DNA from: an uncultured Alphaproteobacteria bacterium
GTDB taxonomy: Bacteria; Pseudomonadota; Alphaproteobacteria; Rhizobiales; Rhizobiaceae
DNA length: 64,000 nt
Direction: 5' to 3'
Assembly (NCBI GenBank): GCA_929200315.1
Contig: CAKMZB010000001.1
Span: 122,013 to 186,012, forward strand
In this document: in pieces, positions 8,597 through 17,288 of the stretch
Layout: every line of letters begins with the position of its first letter
How positions within the stretch are numbered: position 1 is the stretch's first letter
Program-made: the position numbers and the translations under genes
Notes under the pieces: model-generated
The model's input: the letters and a program-made list of their open reading frames with translations, nothing else
Told to the model about the DNA's origin: nothing
The model's database searches: none

Positions 8597-9501
8597 GCAA
8601 ATACCCCAGAGATATGGTCGGCTATGGCCGCGATCTGCCGCAGGTCTCCTGGCCGGACGGCAAAACGATCGCCGTACAATTCGTCATCAACTATGAAGAG
8701 GGTGGGGAGAACAACATTCTTCACGGGGACGCGGCCTCTGAAGCCTTCCTGTCGGAAATTGTTGGCGCTGCGCCTTGGCCCGGCCAACGGCACATGAACA
8801 TGGAATCGATCTACGAATACGGCTCCCGCGCCGGGTTCTGGCGGCTCTGGCGCATGTTCACCGAACGCAGAATGCCGCTTACGGCCTTTGCTGTGGCAAC
8901 GGCGCTTGAGCGCAATCTGCAGGTGGTTGAAGCCATGCAGGAAGCGAAATGGGAAATAGCGACCCACGGGTTGAAATGGATAGACTACCGCGATTTCGCC
9001 CGTGATGCCGAACAGGCTCATATCGAGAAGGCGATCCGCATCCATGAGCGCGTCACCGGCGCTCCGCCTGCCGGTCTCTATCAGGGTCGCACCAGCGAGC
9101 ATACCAATGACATTGCAATGGAAATGGGGTGCTTTGACTGGCTTGCAGACACTTATGCCGACGAATTGCCCTACTGGGTGGAGGCCCATGGCGGGCAGCA
9201 CCTCTTTGTGCCCTACACGTTGGACGCAAACGATATGCGGTTCGCCACGCCTCAGGGCTTCAATTCAGGTGATCAATTCTTTGCCTATTTGCGAGATTCC
9301 TTTGATCTGCTGTTGGAGGAGGGGCGGGCAGGTGCGCCGAAGATGATGAGCATCGGCCTCCATTGCCGCCTTGTTGGTCGCCCAGGCCGGGCCTTGGCGC
9401 TGGCGCGGTTTTTGGACCATGTCGTCGCGCACGAGGATGCATGGGTCTGCACAAGGGGTGAAATTGCTGCCCACTGGCGCAAGCATCATCCAGCTCCCTG
9501 A
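8593..9501 (+). CDS. puuE: Allantoinase PuuE (polysaccharide-deacetylase fold)
   Basis: A 302-residue member of the NodB/polysaccharide deacetylase superfamily in the PuuE clade, which hydrolyses allantoin to allantoate in the cytoplasm. Family features include VNYEEGGENNILHGD near residue 27, the MNMESIYEYGSRAGFWR block near 58, ATHGLKWIDY near 117, and GLYQGRTSEHT near 155. The start overlaps the preceding stop by 4 bp (ATGA). Downstream are xanthine dehydrogenase and OHCU decarboxylase, so the whole route from xanthine to allantoate is partly covered here; a urate oxidase or HpxO-type enzyme and a 5-hydroxyisourate hydrolase are not in the window. Confidence 0.9.
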   Translation: MSKYPRDMVGYGRDLPQVSWPDGKTIAVQFVINYEEGGENNILHGDAASEAFLSEIVGAAPWPGQRHMNMESIYEYGSRAGFWRLWRMFTERRMPLTAFAVATALERNLQVVEAMQEAKWEIATHGLKWIDYRDFARDAEQAHIEKAIRIHERVTGAPPAGLYQGRTSEHTNDIAMEMGCFDWLADTYADELPYWVEAHGGQHLFVPYTLDANDMRFATPQGFNSGDQFFAYLRDSFDLLLEEGRAGAPKMMSIGLHCRLVGRPGRALALARFLDHVVAHEDAWVCTRGEIAAHWRKHHPAP

Positions 9502-9522
9502 TCTGATGGCCTGATCTGATGG
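9497..9522. repeat. Perfect 13-bp tandem duplication at the puuE-xdhA junction
   Basis: The unit CCTGATCTGATGG occurs twice back to back. The first copy contains the puuE stop codon. The repeat lies in the 56-bp junction before xdhA and looks like a slippage duplication; no function is evident. Confidence 0.85.
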
Positions 9523-9557
9523 CTTGACGAAAGATGCCATGGGTTCAACATGGCAAA

Positions 9558-10952
9558 ATGGAACATTCGATCAATTTTTCGCTGAATGGCGAGGCCAAAG
9601 CCGCCAATTGCCGGGCGGACACCACCGTTTTGGAATGGTTGCGGGCCGATGCGCGGCTTCGGGGCACGAAAGAAGGTTGCGCCGAGGGCGATTGCGGCGC
9701 CTGCTCGGTGCTGGTGCGCCGCCCCGGTCATGACAAACACCTGCCGACCAATGCCTGCATCCTGCTGATGGGTCAGTTGGAAGGCGCAAGTCTTGTCACC
9801 GTGGAGGGCCTTGCTGAAAGCGCCTCTGGTGGCCACCCGGTGCAGCAGGAGATGGAAGTTAACGGCTCCTCTCAATGTGGCTTCTGCACGCCGGGGATTG
9901 TTGTGGCTCTCGCCGGGCTGCTCGACAGCAATGCTGAGCCGCAGGAAGATGAAATTCACGACGCTCTGGCGGGGAATCTGTGCCGCTGCACCGGCTACCG
10001 CCCCATCGTTGAGGCCGCGCAGGCTGCTGCGAAGGCGGGTGGGGCTTTGCCCGGTGCTGAAGCCATCCCTGCAAAGGGAGAGGTTGGCGGTGCTGAGAGC
10101 GTTTTCCACCTGCCCAAAAGCCTTGCCGAATTGCACGATCTGCGCGCGGCCCATCCCGGCGCGGTTTTGCTGGCCGGTGGCACGGATATTGCGCTCAATG
10201 TGGCGCAGGCCAAAGCCCGCTGGCCCCGCGCGATCCTCACCCGCGATGTTGCCGACCTGCGCTCAATTGAGGAGCGGGACGGGACCATCATCTTTGGCGC
10301 TGCAGCGACTTGGCAGGAAATGTTGCCTCATCTGCATAAGCACTGGCCGAGTTTTGCAACGCTGGTGCGCCGGTTCGGTTCGGTACAGATCCGCGCTCAA
10401 GGCACGATTGGCGGCAATCTGGGCACGGCGAGCCCCATTGGTGACGGTTCCCCAGCGCTGCTCGTCCTCGGCGCGACGTTGATATTGTCCGGCCCGAACG
10501 GTGACCGTGATGTGCCTCTTGCTGACTATTTCCTCGACTATCGCAAAACAGTGCGCCGCGACGATGAAGTCATCCGAGCCGTCTCCGTGCTGCTCCCGGA
10601 AACCGGTGAGGAGATGCGCGTTTACAAGGTGTCGAAGCGTTACGATCAGGATATTTCCACCGTTTGCGGCGCGTTTCATGTTGCGATGGATGGCGGCACT
10701 GTCGCTGCCGCGCGTCTCGCCTTTGGCGGCATGGCGGCAACGCCGGTGCGTTGCATGGCGGCGGAGGCGGCGCTTGTCGGTCAACCTGTGGCAGATGGCA
10801 TCCGCGCGGCGAAGGATGCGGTCTTGGAGACTTTCTCACCCATGACGGATATGCGCGGCTCCGCCGATTACCGTGCCACCGTCGCGGCCAATCTGCTGGA
10901 CCGCTTTGCTGCCGACCTTGCCGGGGAAACCGTCGAGGTGATGGCGCTATGA
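9558..10952 (+). CDS. xdhA: Xanthine dehydrogenase small subunit (Fe-S and FAD)
   Basis: A 464-residue subunit carrying two [2Fe-2S] domains and the FAD domain. The first cluster motif is CAEGDCGAC (Cys 41, 46, 49). The second domain has QCGFCTPGIV and LCRCTGY. The FAD-binding part has LLAGGTDIALNV and GGNLGTASPIGDG. It passes electrons from the Mo centre of XdhB to NAD. The start is uncertain: ATG at 9558 gives MEHSINFSLNG, the usual family beginning, while ATG at 9534 would add eight residues; neither has a clear ribosome site. The stop overlaps the xdhB start by ATGA. Confidence 0.93.
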   Translation: MEHSINFSLNGEAKAANCRADTTVLEWLRADARLRGTKEGCAEGDCGACSVLVRRPGHDKHLPTNACILLMGQLEGASLVTVEGLAESASGGHPVQQEMEVNGSSQCGFCTPGIVVALAGLLDSNAEPQEDEIHDALAGNLCRCTGYRPIVEAAQAAAKAGGALPGAEAIPAKGEVGGAESVFHLPKSLAELHDLRAAHPGAVLLAGGTDIALNVAQAKARWPRAILTRDVADLRSIEERDGTIIFGAAATWQEMLPHLHKHWPSFATLVRRFGSVQIRAQGTIGGNLGTASPIGDGSPALLVLGATLILSGPNGDRDVPLADYFLDYRKTVRRDDEVIRAVSVLLPETGEEMRVYKVSKRYDQDISTVCGAFHVAMDGGTVAAARLAFGGMAATPVRCMAAEAALVGQPVADGIRAAKDAVLETFSPMTDMRGSADYRATVAANLLDRFAADLAGETVEVMAL

Positions 10953-13294
10953 ATTATCAATCAAAAACCGACGATTTGACCATCAAGCGCCAGGTGGTGG
11001 GGCACAGTCACCCCCATGACAGCGCCGCGCTCCATGTGCGCGGTCAGGCGGTCTATATTGACGACATGCCGGACCTGCCCGGCACACTGCACATCGCGCC
11101 GGTGCTTTCACCGGTGGCGAAGGGCCGGCTCAACGGCATCGACACCAGTAAGGCGCAAGGCATGCCCGGCGTCGTGCGTGTGCTGACTGTGGCGGATGTT
11201 CCCGGCAAGAACGAAGCGGCACCGATCCTGAAAGACGAACCTTTCTTTGCCGAAGAGAAGGTCGAGCATGTCGGCCAGATCGTGGCGGCAATTGTTGCCC
11301 ATTCCCTTGCTGAAGCCATCGCTGCTGCGGATGCTGTTACGCTCGACATCACCGAGGAAGAGCCGTGCTTTGACGTGCGGCAGGCCCACACGGCCAACAG
11401 CTTTACTCACCCAACGCAGGTGCTGGAATACGGTGACGCCGACGGTGAAATCGCAAATGCCCCGCGCACATTCTCCGGCTCCGTCACGATGGGCGGGCAG
11501 GATCACTTTTATCTTGAAACCCACGTTGCCTATGCCATTGCGGGTGAAGGTGAGGAGATGGTCGTCCATTCCTCCACCCAGCACCCCACGGAAGTACAGG
11601 TCCATGTGGCTTTGGCGCTTGGGGTGAAAAGCCACCGGGTCGAGGTGCTCTGCCGCCGTATGGGCGGGGCTTTTGGAGGCAAGGAAAGCCAAGCGACGAT
11701 TATCGCCGCCATCGCAGCTATCGCCTCGCGCCTGACCGGCAAACCCTGCCGCTTCCGAACCCGCCGCCACGCAGATATGGAGGCCACCGGCAAGCGGCAT
11801 GGCTTCACCATCGACTGGGATCTGGGCGTTGACGAGAACGGCCGTTTTACCGCCATGAAGGCGCTGGCCATGGCCAATTCCGGCCATGTGGCGGACCTTA
11901 CCGGCCCTGTCGTGACGCGAACGCTCACGCATTTTGACAATTGCTATTATGTGCCGAATGCCCATTTCACCGGTTTTTCAGCCAAGACCAATACGGTCTC
12001 CAACACCGCTTTCCGTGGCTTTGGCGGGCCGCAGGGGATGCTTGCAACGGAAGCAATGATTGACACGGTTGCCCGCGAAATGGGCATGGACCCCAACGAT
12101 CTGCGCGCGGCGAATTACTACGGTCCTGAGACAGGCGAAGAGACGCCCTACGAGCAGCCGGTGGAGGACAACCGCGTTCGTGATGTCGTTGAGCGGGTCA
12201 TGGAGCGCTCCGATTACGCCAAGCGGCGCAAGGAAATTGACGCCTTCAACGCGCAAAACACGATCCTGAAAAAGGGTCTTGCCATGATGCCGGTAAAGTT
12301 CGGCATTTCCTTCAACATGCCGACGCTCAATCAGGCCGGGGCGCTGGTCCATGTCTATATGGACGGCTCGGTCCACCTCAACCACGGCGGCACGGAGATG
12401 GGGCAGGGCCTCAACACCAAGGTGGCGCAGGTTGTCGCTGAGGTTTTTGGTATTCCGTTTTCCGACGTGCAGATCACGGCCACGGCCACCGGCAAGGTGC
12501 CCAACACGTCCGCCACTGCTGCCTCATCCGGTTCCGACATCAACGGTATGGCCGCCTTCAATGCGGCGAGCGAAATTCGCGAGCGCATGACGAAGGTTGC
12601 CGCCGAGAAGTTCGACGCAGATGTTTCCGACATCCACTTTGCCGACGGCGAGGTCCATTGCGGCGGCCAGTCATTTTCCTTCGGCGCCATCGCTAAAGCC
12701 TGCTGGGCTCAGCGCGTCTCGCTTTCGGCGGAAGGCTATTACAAGACGCCGAAAATCCATTGGGACGGTGGCAAGCTGAAGGGCCGCCCCTTCTTCTACT
12801 TCACCTACGGCGCGGCGGTGGCGGAGGTGGTGATCGACACGTTGACCGGCGAAAATCGGTGCCTGCGGGCAGACCTCGTGCAGGATTGTGGCAAGCCGCT
12901 GAACCCGGTCATCGACCTCGGGCAGATCGAAGGTGCCTTTGTGCAGGGCATGGGTTGGCTGACCTGTGAAGAGCTTTGGTGGGACGACAAAGGCAAGCTG
13001 CGCACGCTTGGCCCTTCGACCTACAAAATTCCTGGCTCCCGCGATGTGCCGCCGGTCTTCAACGTGGAAGTGCTGGGCGATAAGCCGAATGTGGAAGAAA
13101 CCATCTTCCGCTCCAAAGCCGTGGGCGAACCACCCTTCATGCTGGCGATTTCCGTTTGGCTCGCGTTGCGTGATGCGGTCTCCTCTCTTTCTGGAGGCAA
13201 AATGGCGGCTCAGCTCGACGCACCAGCTACGCCTGAGCGTGTTCTGTTTGCAGTCGAAGAGATGAAGAACCGTATTTCGGAGAGATCCGCGTGA
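10949..13294 (+). CDS. xdhB: Xanthine dehydrogenase molybdopterin-binding subunit
   Basis: A 781-residue molybdenum hydroxylase large subunit that oxidises hypoxanthine and xanthine to urate in the cytoplasm. Visible hallmarks are YIDDMPDLPGTLHIAPVLS near the N terminus, the Mo-cofactor stretch GGAFGGKES, FRGFGGPQGM, GGTEMGQGLNTK, and the C-terminal KAVGEPPFMLAISV with the catalytic-site glutamate. The start at 10949 was taken from the ATGA overlap with xdhA; the frame is open further upstream but that part lies over xdhA. No xdhC (Mo-cofactor insertion chaperone) follows, which is unusual and implies xdhC is elsewhere. Confidence 0.95.
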   Translation: MNYQSKTDDLTIKRQVVGHSHPHDSAALHVRGQAVYIDDMPDLPGTLHIAPVLSPVAKGRLNGIDTSKAQGMPGVVRVLTVADVPGKNEAAPILKDEPFFAEEKVEHVGQIVAAIVAHSLAEAIAAADAVTLDITEEEPCFDVRQAHTANSFTHPTQVLEYGDADGEIANAPRTFSGSVTMGGQDHFYLETHVAYAIAGEGEEMVVHSSTQHPTEVQVHVALALGVKSHRVEVLCRRMGGAFGGKESQATIIAAIAAIASRLTGKPCRFRTRRHADMEATGKRHGFTIDWDLGVDENGRFTAMKALAMANSGHVADLTGPVVTRTLTHFDNCYYVPNAHFTGFSAKTNTVSNTAFRGFGGPQGMLATEAMIDTVAREMGMDPNDLRAANYYGPETGEETPYEQPVEDNRVRDVVERVMERSDYAKRRKEIDAFNAQNTILKKGLAMMPVKFGISFNMPTLNQAGALVHVYMDGSVHLNHGGTEMGQGLNTKVAQVVAEVFGIPFSDVQITATATGKVPNTSATAASSGSDINGMAAFNAASEIRERMTKVAAEKFDADVSDIHFADGEVHCGGQSFSFGAIAKACWAQRVSLSAEGYYKTPKIHWDGGKLKGRPFFYFTYGAAVAEVVIDTLTGENRCLRADLVQDCGKPLNPVIDLGQIEGAFVQGMGWLTCEELWWDDKGKLRTLGPSTYKIPGSRDVPPVFNVEVLGDKPNVEETIFRSKAVGEPPFMLAISVWLALRDAVSSLSGGKMAAQLDAPATPERVLFAVEEMKNRISERSA

Positions 13295-13845
13295 GCGCAA
13301 CCATATCCCTCGACACGCTCAATGCGATGTCGGACGAAGCCTTTGTCGAGGTTCTGGCAGACATTTTCGAACATTCGCCCTGGGTTGCTGAACGCGCTGC
13401 ACCGGCTCGCCCGTTCAAGTCGCTCACCAGCCTTCACAAGGCCATGGTCGTCGCTCTCTCAGACGCTTCGGACCGTGAGCAGCTCACCCTCATCCGCGCA
13501 CACCCGGACCTTGCGGGCAAAGCCGCGCTTGCCGGCGATCTGACGGATGCATCCACCGAAGAGCAAGCCAGCGTTGGCCTCGATAGTCTCTCGGGCGAGG
13601 AGATGAAGCGCTTCACCAGCCTAAACGACGCCTATCAGCACAAGTTCGGCTTCCCCTTCATTATCGCGGTGAAAAACCACAACAAGGACAGCATCCTGGC
13701 CGCTTTCGAGACGCGCCTTGAGCACGATCCCGACACGGAAAAGGGAGAAGCTCTGCGCCAGATTTCAGAGATTGCGCGCATTCGTCTGGAAGGTCTGCTG
13801 CATCACCATGATGAGAGTGACGGGGCGCCCAAAAAATCTGATTAG
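13291..13845 (+). CDS. uraD: OHCU decarboxylase
   Basis: A 184-residue 2-oxo-4-hydroxy-4-carboxy-5-ureidoimidazoline decarboxylase, which converts OHCU to S-allantoin, the step before PuuE. Family motifs are visible: AHPDLAGKAALAG near residue 68, then TEEQASVGLDSLS, LNDAYQHKFGFPFIIAVKN and the C-terminal EIARIRLEGLL. The start is GTG overlapping the xdhB stop (GTGA), which fits translational coupling. The urate-producing and allantoin-consuming enzymes being in one run supports the assignment. Confidence 0.93.
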   Translation: MSATISLDTLNAMSDEAFVEVLADIFEHSPWVAERAAPARPFKSLTSLHKAMVVALSDASDREQLTLIRAHPDLAGKAALAGDLTDASTEEQASVGLDSLSGEEMKRFTSLNDAYQHKFGFPFIIAVKNHNKDSILAAFETRLEHDPDTEKGEALRQISEIARIRLEGLLHHHDESDGAPKKSD

Positions 13846-13922
13846 AGAGGTGCGCGAGCCGCTTGCGGCGCGCGCCCTGCCTGGCCTATAGGGGAGGCCG
13901 GTTGCTGCTAGGGCAACCATGC

Positions 13923-13997
13923 TGGGGCGTGGCCAAGTGGTAAGGCAGCGGCTTTTGGTGCCGCCATTCGCAGGTTCGAATCCTGCCGCCCCAGCCA
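13923..13997 (+). tRNA. tRNA-Gln (anticodon UUG)
   Basis: A 75-nt cloverleaf including an encoded CCA (13995-13997). The acceptor stem pairs TGGGGCG (13923-13929) with CGCCCCA (13987-13993). The anticodon stem pairs GCGGC (13948-13952) with GCCGC; the loop TTTTGGT holds TTG at 13955-13957. The T arm contains GGTTCGAATCC. T-rich sequence follows directly and is partly repeated (TTTTTGATCTCA at 13998 and 14013). Confidence 0.97.
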
Positions 13998-14028
13998 TTT
14001 TTGATCTCAGACTTTTTGATCTCACGCA

Positions 14029-14045
14029 GCCCGGCGTTGCCGGGC
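14029..14045. other. GC-rich hairpin between tRNA-Gln and gap
   Basis: GCCCGGC-GTT-GCCGGGC forms a perfect 7-bp stem with a 3-nt loop between the convergent tRNA and gap genes. No T tract follows on either strand, so it is at best a weak or Rho-assisted end for one of them. A second short stem (GCCGC-TCTTC-GCGGC, then TTTG) lies near 14075-14089. Confidence 0.4.
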
Positions 14046-14109
14046 GCTCCGATGAGGCGGCGAAGGATCGCCGGGCCGCTCTTCGCGGCTTTGCCTCAGT
14101 TAGGTTTCT

Positions 14110-15111
14110 TTAAAGCAATTTGCCCATTGCAACCGCCGTATCTGACATGCGGTTGGAGAAGCCCCATTCATTGTCATACCAGGTCAGAATACGCGCCATA
14201 TTGCCGCCGAGGACTTTCGTCTGCTCAGAGGCAAAGTTAGATGAATGCGGGTCGTGGTTGAAATCGATGGAGACTTTAGGCTCGGTGTCGTAGTCTAAAA
14301 TACCTTTCAACTCACCTTCGGCGGCCTTGCGCATCGCCTCGTTGACATCGTCTTCGGTGACATCTTTGGCCAGGACGGCTTTCAGATCCACCACGGAGAC
14401 ATTGGGTGTCGGCACGCGGATGGCGGAACCGTCAAGCTTGCCAACAAGTTCTGGCAGCACGAGGCCGACGGCCTTGGCGGCGCCGGTGGAGGTCGGGATC
14501 ATGGACACTGCCGCTGCGCGGCCGCGATAAAGGTCCGAGTGCATTGTATCCAACGTCGGCTGATCGCCGGTATAGGAGTGGACCGTCGTCATATAGGCCT
14601 TCTCAATGCCGAAGGTCTTGTTGAGCACATAGGCCACCGGCGCGAGGCAGTTGGTAGTGCAAGAGGCGTTGGAGACGACTGTGTCATCTGCCGTTAGCTG
14701 ATCATGGTTCACACCATAGACAATGGTCTTGTCGGCACCCGCGCCGGGAGCGGAAATGAGCACGCGCTTGGAGCCGTTTTCCAGATGGGCGGCTGCCTTT
14801 TCACGCGCAGTGAAGATGCCGGTGCATTCCATCGCAATATCAACATCAGACCACGGCAGGTCGGCCGGATTGCGCTCTGCGGTGACCCGAATGTCGTTGC
14901 GGCCGAGATCGATGGTGTCGCCGGAGACCTTCACGGTGCCGGGAAATTTGCCGTGAACCGAATCGTAGCGCAGCAGGTGGGCGTTGGTTTCTACCGGGCC
15001 AAGGTCGTTAATGGCGACGACTTCGATGTCTGTGCGGCCGGATTCGTAGATGGCGCGCAACACGTTGCGGCCGATGCGGCCAAAGCCATTGATGGCAACT
15101 TTGACGGTCAT
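14110..15111 (-). CDS. gap: Type I glyceraldehyde-3-phosphate dehydrogenase
   Basis: A 333-residue GAPDH that oxidises glyceraldehyde-3-phosphate to 1,3-bisphosphoglycerate in central carbon metabolism. The NAD fold starts [15 protein letters not shown]. The catalytic cysteine lies in [13 protein letters not shown] near residue 150, the histidine in [10 protein letters not shown] near 177, and [12 protein letters not shown] is at the end. The start at 15111 gives the standard [11 protein letters not shown]; the 30 in-frame residues upstream do not resemble the family. GAGG lies about 8 bp before the ATG. Confidence 0.97.
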   Translation of the reverse strand: MTVKVAINGFGRIGRNVLRAIYESGRTDIEVVAINDLGPVETNAHLLRYDSVHGKFPGTVKVSGDTIDLGRNDIRVTAERNPADLPWSDVDIAMECTGIFTAREKAAAHLENGSKRVLISAPGAGADKTIVYGVNHDQLTADDTVVSNASCTTNCLAPVAYVLNKTFGIEKAYMTTVHSYTGDQPTLDTMHSDLYRGRAAAVSMIPTSTGAAKAVGLVLPELVGKLDGSAIRVPTPNVSVVDLKAVLAKDVTEDDVNEAMRKAAEGELKGILDYDTEPKVSIDFNHDPHSSNFASEQTKVLGGNMARILTWYDNEWGFSNRMSDTAVAMGKLL

Positions 15112-15236
15112 GGGGAAACCTCGAATTTGAAGAGCGATTGCTGTGCTGCGCTTACACCACCAGCACCGCAAAGCGTCAACGCTTGGCGCGGGGCAAACCA
15201 CGCCTTAGATATGGAGAGAACACCAAGGAGATTTCC

Positions 15237-16406
15237 ATGACCGCTGCGATCACGGGCTGGGCCCACACCCCATTTGGCCGCCATGCTGACGAGACCGTTG
15301 AAAGTCTCATCACAAAGGCCACGCGCGATGCATTGACCCATGCCGGTCTTGAGGCCGGGGATATCGACGAGGTTTATCTGGGGCATTTCAATGCGGGCTT
15401 CTCGGCGCAGGATTTCACCGCATCTCTCGTCTATCAAGCGGACGACGCTTTCCGCTTCAAGCCCGCAACGCGGGTGGAAAATGCTTGCGCCACAGGCTCC
15501 GCCGCCGTGCAGCAGGGGGTGAAGACCATTGAAGCGGGTCGCGCACGTCATGTGCTGGTGGTGGGCGTTGAACAGATGACCACGACCCCGGGCCCGGAGA
15601 TTGGCGCCAATCTCCTGAAGGCGTCCTATCTGGTGGAGGATGGTGAGACCCCAGCGGGCTTTGCCGGGGTCTTTGGCAAAATTGCCGATGCCTATTTCCA
15701 GCGTCATGGCGACCAGTCCGACGCGCTGGCCGCGATTGCAGCCAAGAATCACAAGAACGGAGTCAGCAATCCCTATGCGCAGATGCGGAAGGATTTCGGT
15801 TTTGAGTTCTGCCGCCAGGAGAGCGAGAAGAACCCGTTTGTCGCCGGCCCGCTGAAGCGCACCGATTGTTCATTGGTGTCTGATGGTGCAGCGGCAATCG
15901 TTTTGTCGGATGTGCAAAGCGCCCTGCAAATGCCCCGGGCCGTGGCCTTCCGCGGCATGGGCCACGCGCAGGATTTTCTGCCCATGTCGAAGCGCGATAT
16001 TTTGAAATTCGATGGCTGCACCGCGGCCTGGCAGCAGGCGCTCGCCCGCGCCGGGTTGACGATTGATGATCTTTCGTTTGTCGAAACCCACGACTGTTTC
16101 ACCATCGCTGAGTTGATCGAATACGAAGCCATGGGCCTCGCCAAAGAAGGGCAGGGCGCGGAGGTTGCCATGAGCGGCGAGACGGCGATGGATGGCCGCT
16201 TGCCCGTGAACCCATCCGGCGGGCTGAAGGCCAAAGGCCACCCGATCGGCGCAACGGGCGTTTCCATGCATGCGTTGACGGCCATGCAGCTCTGCGGTGA
16301 AGCGCCGGAAGGGATGCAGGTGAGGGATGCGACCCTTGGCGGCATCTTCAACATGGGCGGTGCGGCTGTGGCGAATTACACGAGTGTGCTGGAGCGGATT
16401 AAGTAG
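15237..16406 (+). CDS. Thiolase family acyl-CoA acetyltransferase (SCP2-thiolase-like)
   Basis: A 389-residue thiolase-fold protein. The acyl-accepting cysteine is in ENACATGSAAV near residue 84; a second active-site region reads ETHDCFTIAELIEYE near 283, and the histidine motif is GHPIGATG near 339. The C-terminal CxGGG of standard biosynthetic thiolases is replaced by NMGGAA, the pattern of the SCP2-like group, in which the HDCF cysteine takes that role. The substrate is unknown. AAGGAG 7 bp upstream fixes the start. Confidence 0.82.
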   Translation: MTAAITGWAHTPFGRHADETVESLITKATRDALTHAGLEAGDIDEVYLGHFNAGFSAQDFTASLVYQADDAFRFKPATRVENACATGSAAVQQGVKTIEAGRARHVLVVGVEQMTTTPGPEIGANLLKASYLVEDGETPAGFAGVFGKIADAYFQRHGDQSDALAAIAAKNHKNGVSNPYAQMRKDFGFEFCRQESEKNPFVAGPLKRTDCSLVSDGAAAIVLSDVQSALQMPRAVAFRGMGHAQDFLPMSKRDILKFDGCTAAWQQALARAGLTIDDLSFVETHDCFTIAELIEYEAMGLAKEGQGAEVAMSGETAMDGRLPVNPSGGLKAKGHPIGATGVSMHALTAMQLCGEAPEGMQVRDATLGGIFNMGGAAVANYTSVLERIK

Positions 16407-16432
16407 AGGCTGTTTAGCTCCCAATCTTCAGT

Positions 16433-17173
16433 TCACCCCAGCCGCAATGTCCCAAACCCCGGCACCTTCACCTCGCTCTGTTCCCAGTTAAAGCCGGAAA
16501 CCAACCCCAAAAAATTCAGCTCAAACCCCGCCGTCCCACCAACCGCAAACCCCGCATAGCCGCCGAGCGTCCCCCGCAGTGTCCCGGCTGCATCCCGCCA
16601 GAGCCAGCCGCCGTCTTTGGGGAAATCCCGGCCCACCGCTTCCGCCGGCAAATCGGTGGTAAGGCCGGGGATAGAGCGCACGATGTGGGCGATGAACGTG
16701 TTGGAGTTCGGCCCCGGCCAGATGGTGTAGTCGCCGCGCCTGGAATTGGGATAGGCGGCAATGGCCTTTTCAATCGGCCCGACGAGGTTGGCGGCGTCTT
16801 CGCCCTTCGCCGACCAGATGACCCGCGGCCGGTTGGAATACCAGTGCCCGTCGGCATCATAGGCGTTGCGCCTCACCGGATTTCCCCAGCCAACGACTTC
16901 GTAGCGTTCATAGATTGCCCGACCACGTACTTTCACCACCAGCCAGGAATGGCTGGCTAAAGCCCCCTTCATACCCCCGGTTCTCGCCGACAGAAGATAG
17001 ATGGCGGCATCATCTACCTTGGGTGCAGGCAGAATACCCGCCGACGACCAATTGGCCTGACGCCAGGAGCCTGGCTGGTTCGATGACAACCACCACATGC
17101 CCATATGAAGCACCGCGGGGGTAATGAAGATGGCGAGTATAAACAGCAGCGGATAGGTGATTAAGCGGCGCAT
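16433..17173 (-). CDS. DUF3750 domain-containing protein
   Basis: A 246-residue protein with one N-terminal membrane segment (residues 7-29, no lysine-arginine-rich signal cleavage evident) and a soluble domain matching DUF3750. Recognisable parts are HSWLVVKVRGRAIYERYEVVGWG, then YPNSRRGDYTIWPGPNSNTFIAHI and the glycine-rich end GTLGGYAGFAVGGTAGFELN. The N-S-x-T-F/H pattern resembles papain-like or permuted NlpC/P60 folds, but I cannot identify a catalytic triad with confidence. Probably envelope-facing; function unknown. Confidence 0.7.
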   Translation of the reverse strand: MRRLITYPLLFILAIFITPAVLHMGMWWLSSNQPGSWRQANWSSAGILPAPKVDDAAIYLLSARTGGMKGALASHSWLVVKVRGRAIYERYEVVGWGNPVRRNAYDADGHWYSNRPRVIWSAKGEDAANLVGPIEKAIAAYPNSRRGDYTIWPGPNSNTFIAHIVRSIPGLTTDLPAEAVGRDFPKDGGWLWRDAAGTLRGTLGGYAGFAVGGTAGFELNFLGLVSGFNWEQSEVKVPGFGTLRLG

Positions 17174-17288
17174 AGATGCAGATCACGGAAGGAAGACGGC
17201 TTCGCCATATGGGCGTTGAATTTGTCCTTTTACAGGCAACCATCACCTGCCTATAGATTAGGCCGATCAAGATTAGGGCAGACGGCAC

